Of a stretch of DNA of 64,000 nt, positions 63,027 to 64,000 are shown piece by piece. The first letter of the stretch is position 1; each line of letters opens with the position of its first letter. Source of the DNA: Musa acuminata AAA Group (Eukaryota > Streptophyta > Magnoliopsida > Zingiberales > Musaceae); NCBI RefSeq assembly GCF_036884655.1, contig NC_088340.1:248001-312000 (forward strand), read 5' to 3'. Both the position numbers and the translations under genes were made by a program. The notes beneath the pieces were generated by a model, which saw nothing but the letters and a program-made list of their open reading frames with translations, was not told the origin of the DNA and did not search any database.

Positions 63027-64000
63027 GTAACAATCATCCACTTTTGCTAAGTACAATGGATGCATTTAGGTTATGCACTGTCAAAATCTTGTTGTTCTAA
63101 ATGATCATCAGATGATCATATTTGCCATATATGGCTCAGCCTAATCAGTGCTGAGCTGAAGAAGCATGAAACGGAAGGACGTATATGTTCCAGGAAGATT
63201 TGATAATGCACAAACATCAATGTTTTAACCCATCTGAAGTGGCTTGCTGTGGATCTGTATACCTACATAAAACTATACCCTAAAGAAGTTTATTTATTTT
63301 TCTTCTTTGAAACAAAAAAAGTTAATGAGCCAAACAAAAAAGAAAGCATGTGAAGAATGAAAAACCTACTTAACAACAAGAGATCAAACAATATGATGTG
63401 ATGTCCTGACCTACTGAAATATGTTCTAGGCTTATTATATCTAAAGTATTGCCACACTGAAGCAGCTACAATTTGATGTCAGACTACCAAGAAACCAGTG
63501 CTTTCTTTTGGATGTTCAAGCTATCTGTGGTTTGGTAAAACACATAAGTTTAGATGTACCATGTCAGAAACATAAAATACTTTTGTGGGATCTTCCTCCT
63601 ACATTTTCTTTTTTGTCTTTCTTACTAATCACTTGAACATATGTTGCTGATCACAGACAGAGAGTAGATACTAATTGTTAACCTTTCCTCTCTTCCCACT
63701 ACCATCCTGTCAAGGATTTAGACATCCATGATCAATCATTCTATGATCCCTCAAAAGAATAGTAAAGAGGCTTATTCTCTCCCCTCCTTGTTGTAGACCC
63801 AATCTCTTCTGAAAAATCTGTTCTAAAAGGACATTTCTGGGATCTCCGAGGCTCCCAAAGTGAGGCACGTATTCATTGTGTCTGAGATTTTGTGTGCAAA
63901 AGCTAGCTTTTTGAAACTTCTTTGCAGCTTCTTTTTCGGACTAATGACTCATACAATCATGTTAACTTTATCCAAAATAAATCGGTCTTAAAACTCAGAC
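63027..64000. other. KANADI intron 4 running to the window end
   Basis: Follows a GTAACA donor at 63027. No further KANADI exon was recognised; the sequence is AT-rich. Confidence 0.5.

Overview
This 64 kb window is nuclear genomic DNA from a flowering plant. The genes have many introns with GT-AG junctions, and they encode plant-specific families: NAC, AP2/DREB, KANADI-type GARP, MYC-type bHLH and pectate lyase. Gene content, GC-rich first exons in an AT-rich background, and repeat style suggest a monocot, possibly of the banana family (Musaceae). That placement is my judgement and was not tested.

Layout from left to right. A seven-exon pectate lyase (243-3820, +) is followed by a long-inverted-repeat MITE-like element (about 4524-5239). 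Next is a decayed, 3'-truncated peroxisomal 3-ketoacyl-CoA thiolase pseudogene (5521-8518, +), then a 4.5 kb LTR retrotransposon with no visible gag or pol (8946-13433). A DREB2-type AP2/ERF gene (15721-16308, -) follows. Then come a Ty1-copia RNase H remnant and a broken copy of the 3' end of the bHLH gene that lies 34 kb downstream (18823-19192). A 12-exon Paf1/ELF7 homologue (20362-29122, -) comes next, then a second copy of the MITE-like family (30163-30760). A membrane-tethered NAC gene (31909-34798, -) has five CACGTG G-boxes upstream. A four-exon TAF1B/RRN7-type RNA polymerase I initiation factor (37992-47778, +) has a 5.4 kb third intron holding a dead LINE, a nested non-autonomous element and an LTR-like block. 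An intronless MYC2-like bHLH gene (51621-53261, +) precedes a repeat-rich stretch with a heat-shock-factor exon fragment (57533-57770, -). The 5' part of a KANADI gene (61562 onward, +) runs off the right edge.

The genes do not form an operon or an evident pathway cluster; each has its own promoter and strand. Five are transcription regulators: DREB2-like, Paf1 complex, NAC, MYC2-like and KANADI. One is a basal Pol I factor and one is a cell-wall enzyme. I found no tRNA, rRNA, CRISPR or bacterial-type systems. The most informative signals are the thiolase pseudogene (catalytic Cys replaced by Phe, plus a nonsense codon and a frameshift), the dispersed bHLH fragment, the two-copy long-TIR element family, the LTR element without coding capacity, the nested transposons in the TAF1B intron, and the lost canonical start codon of the MYC2-like gene.
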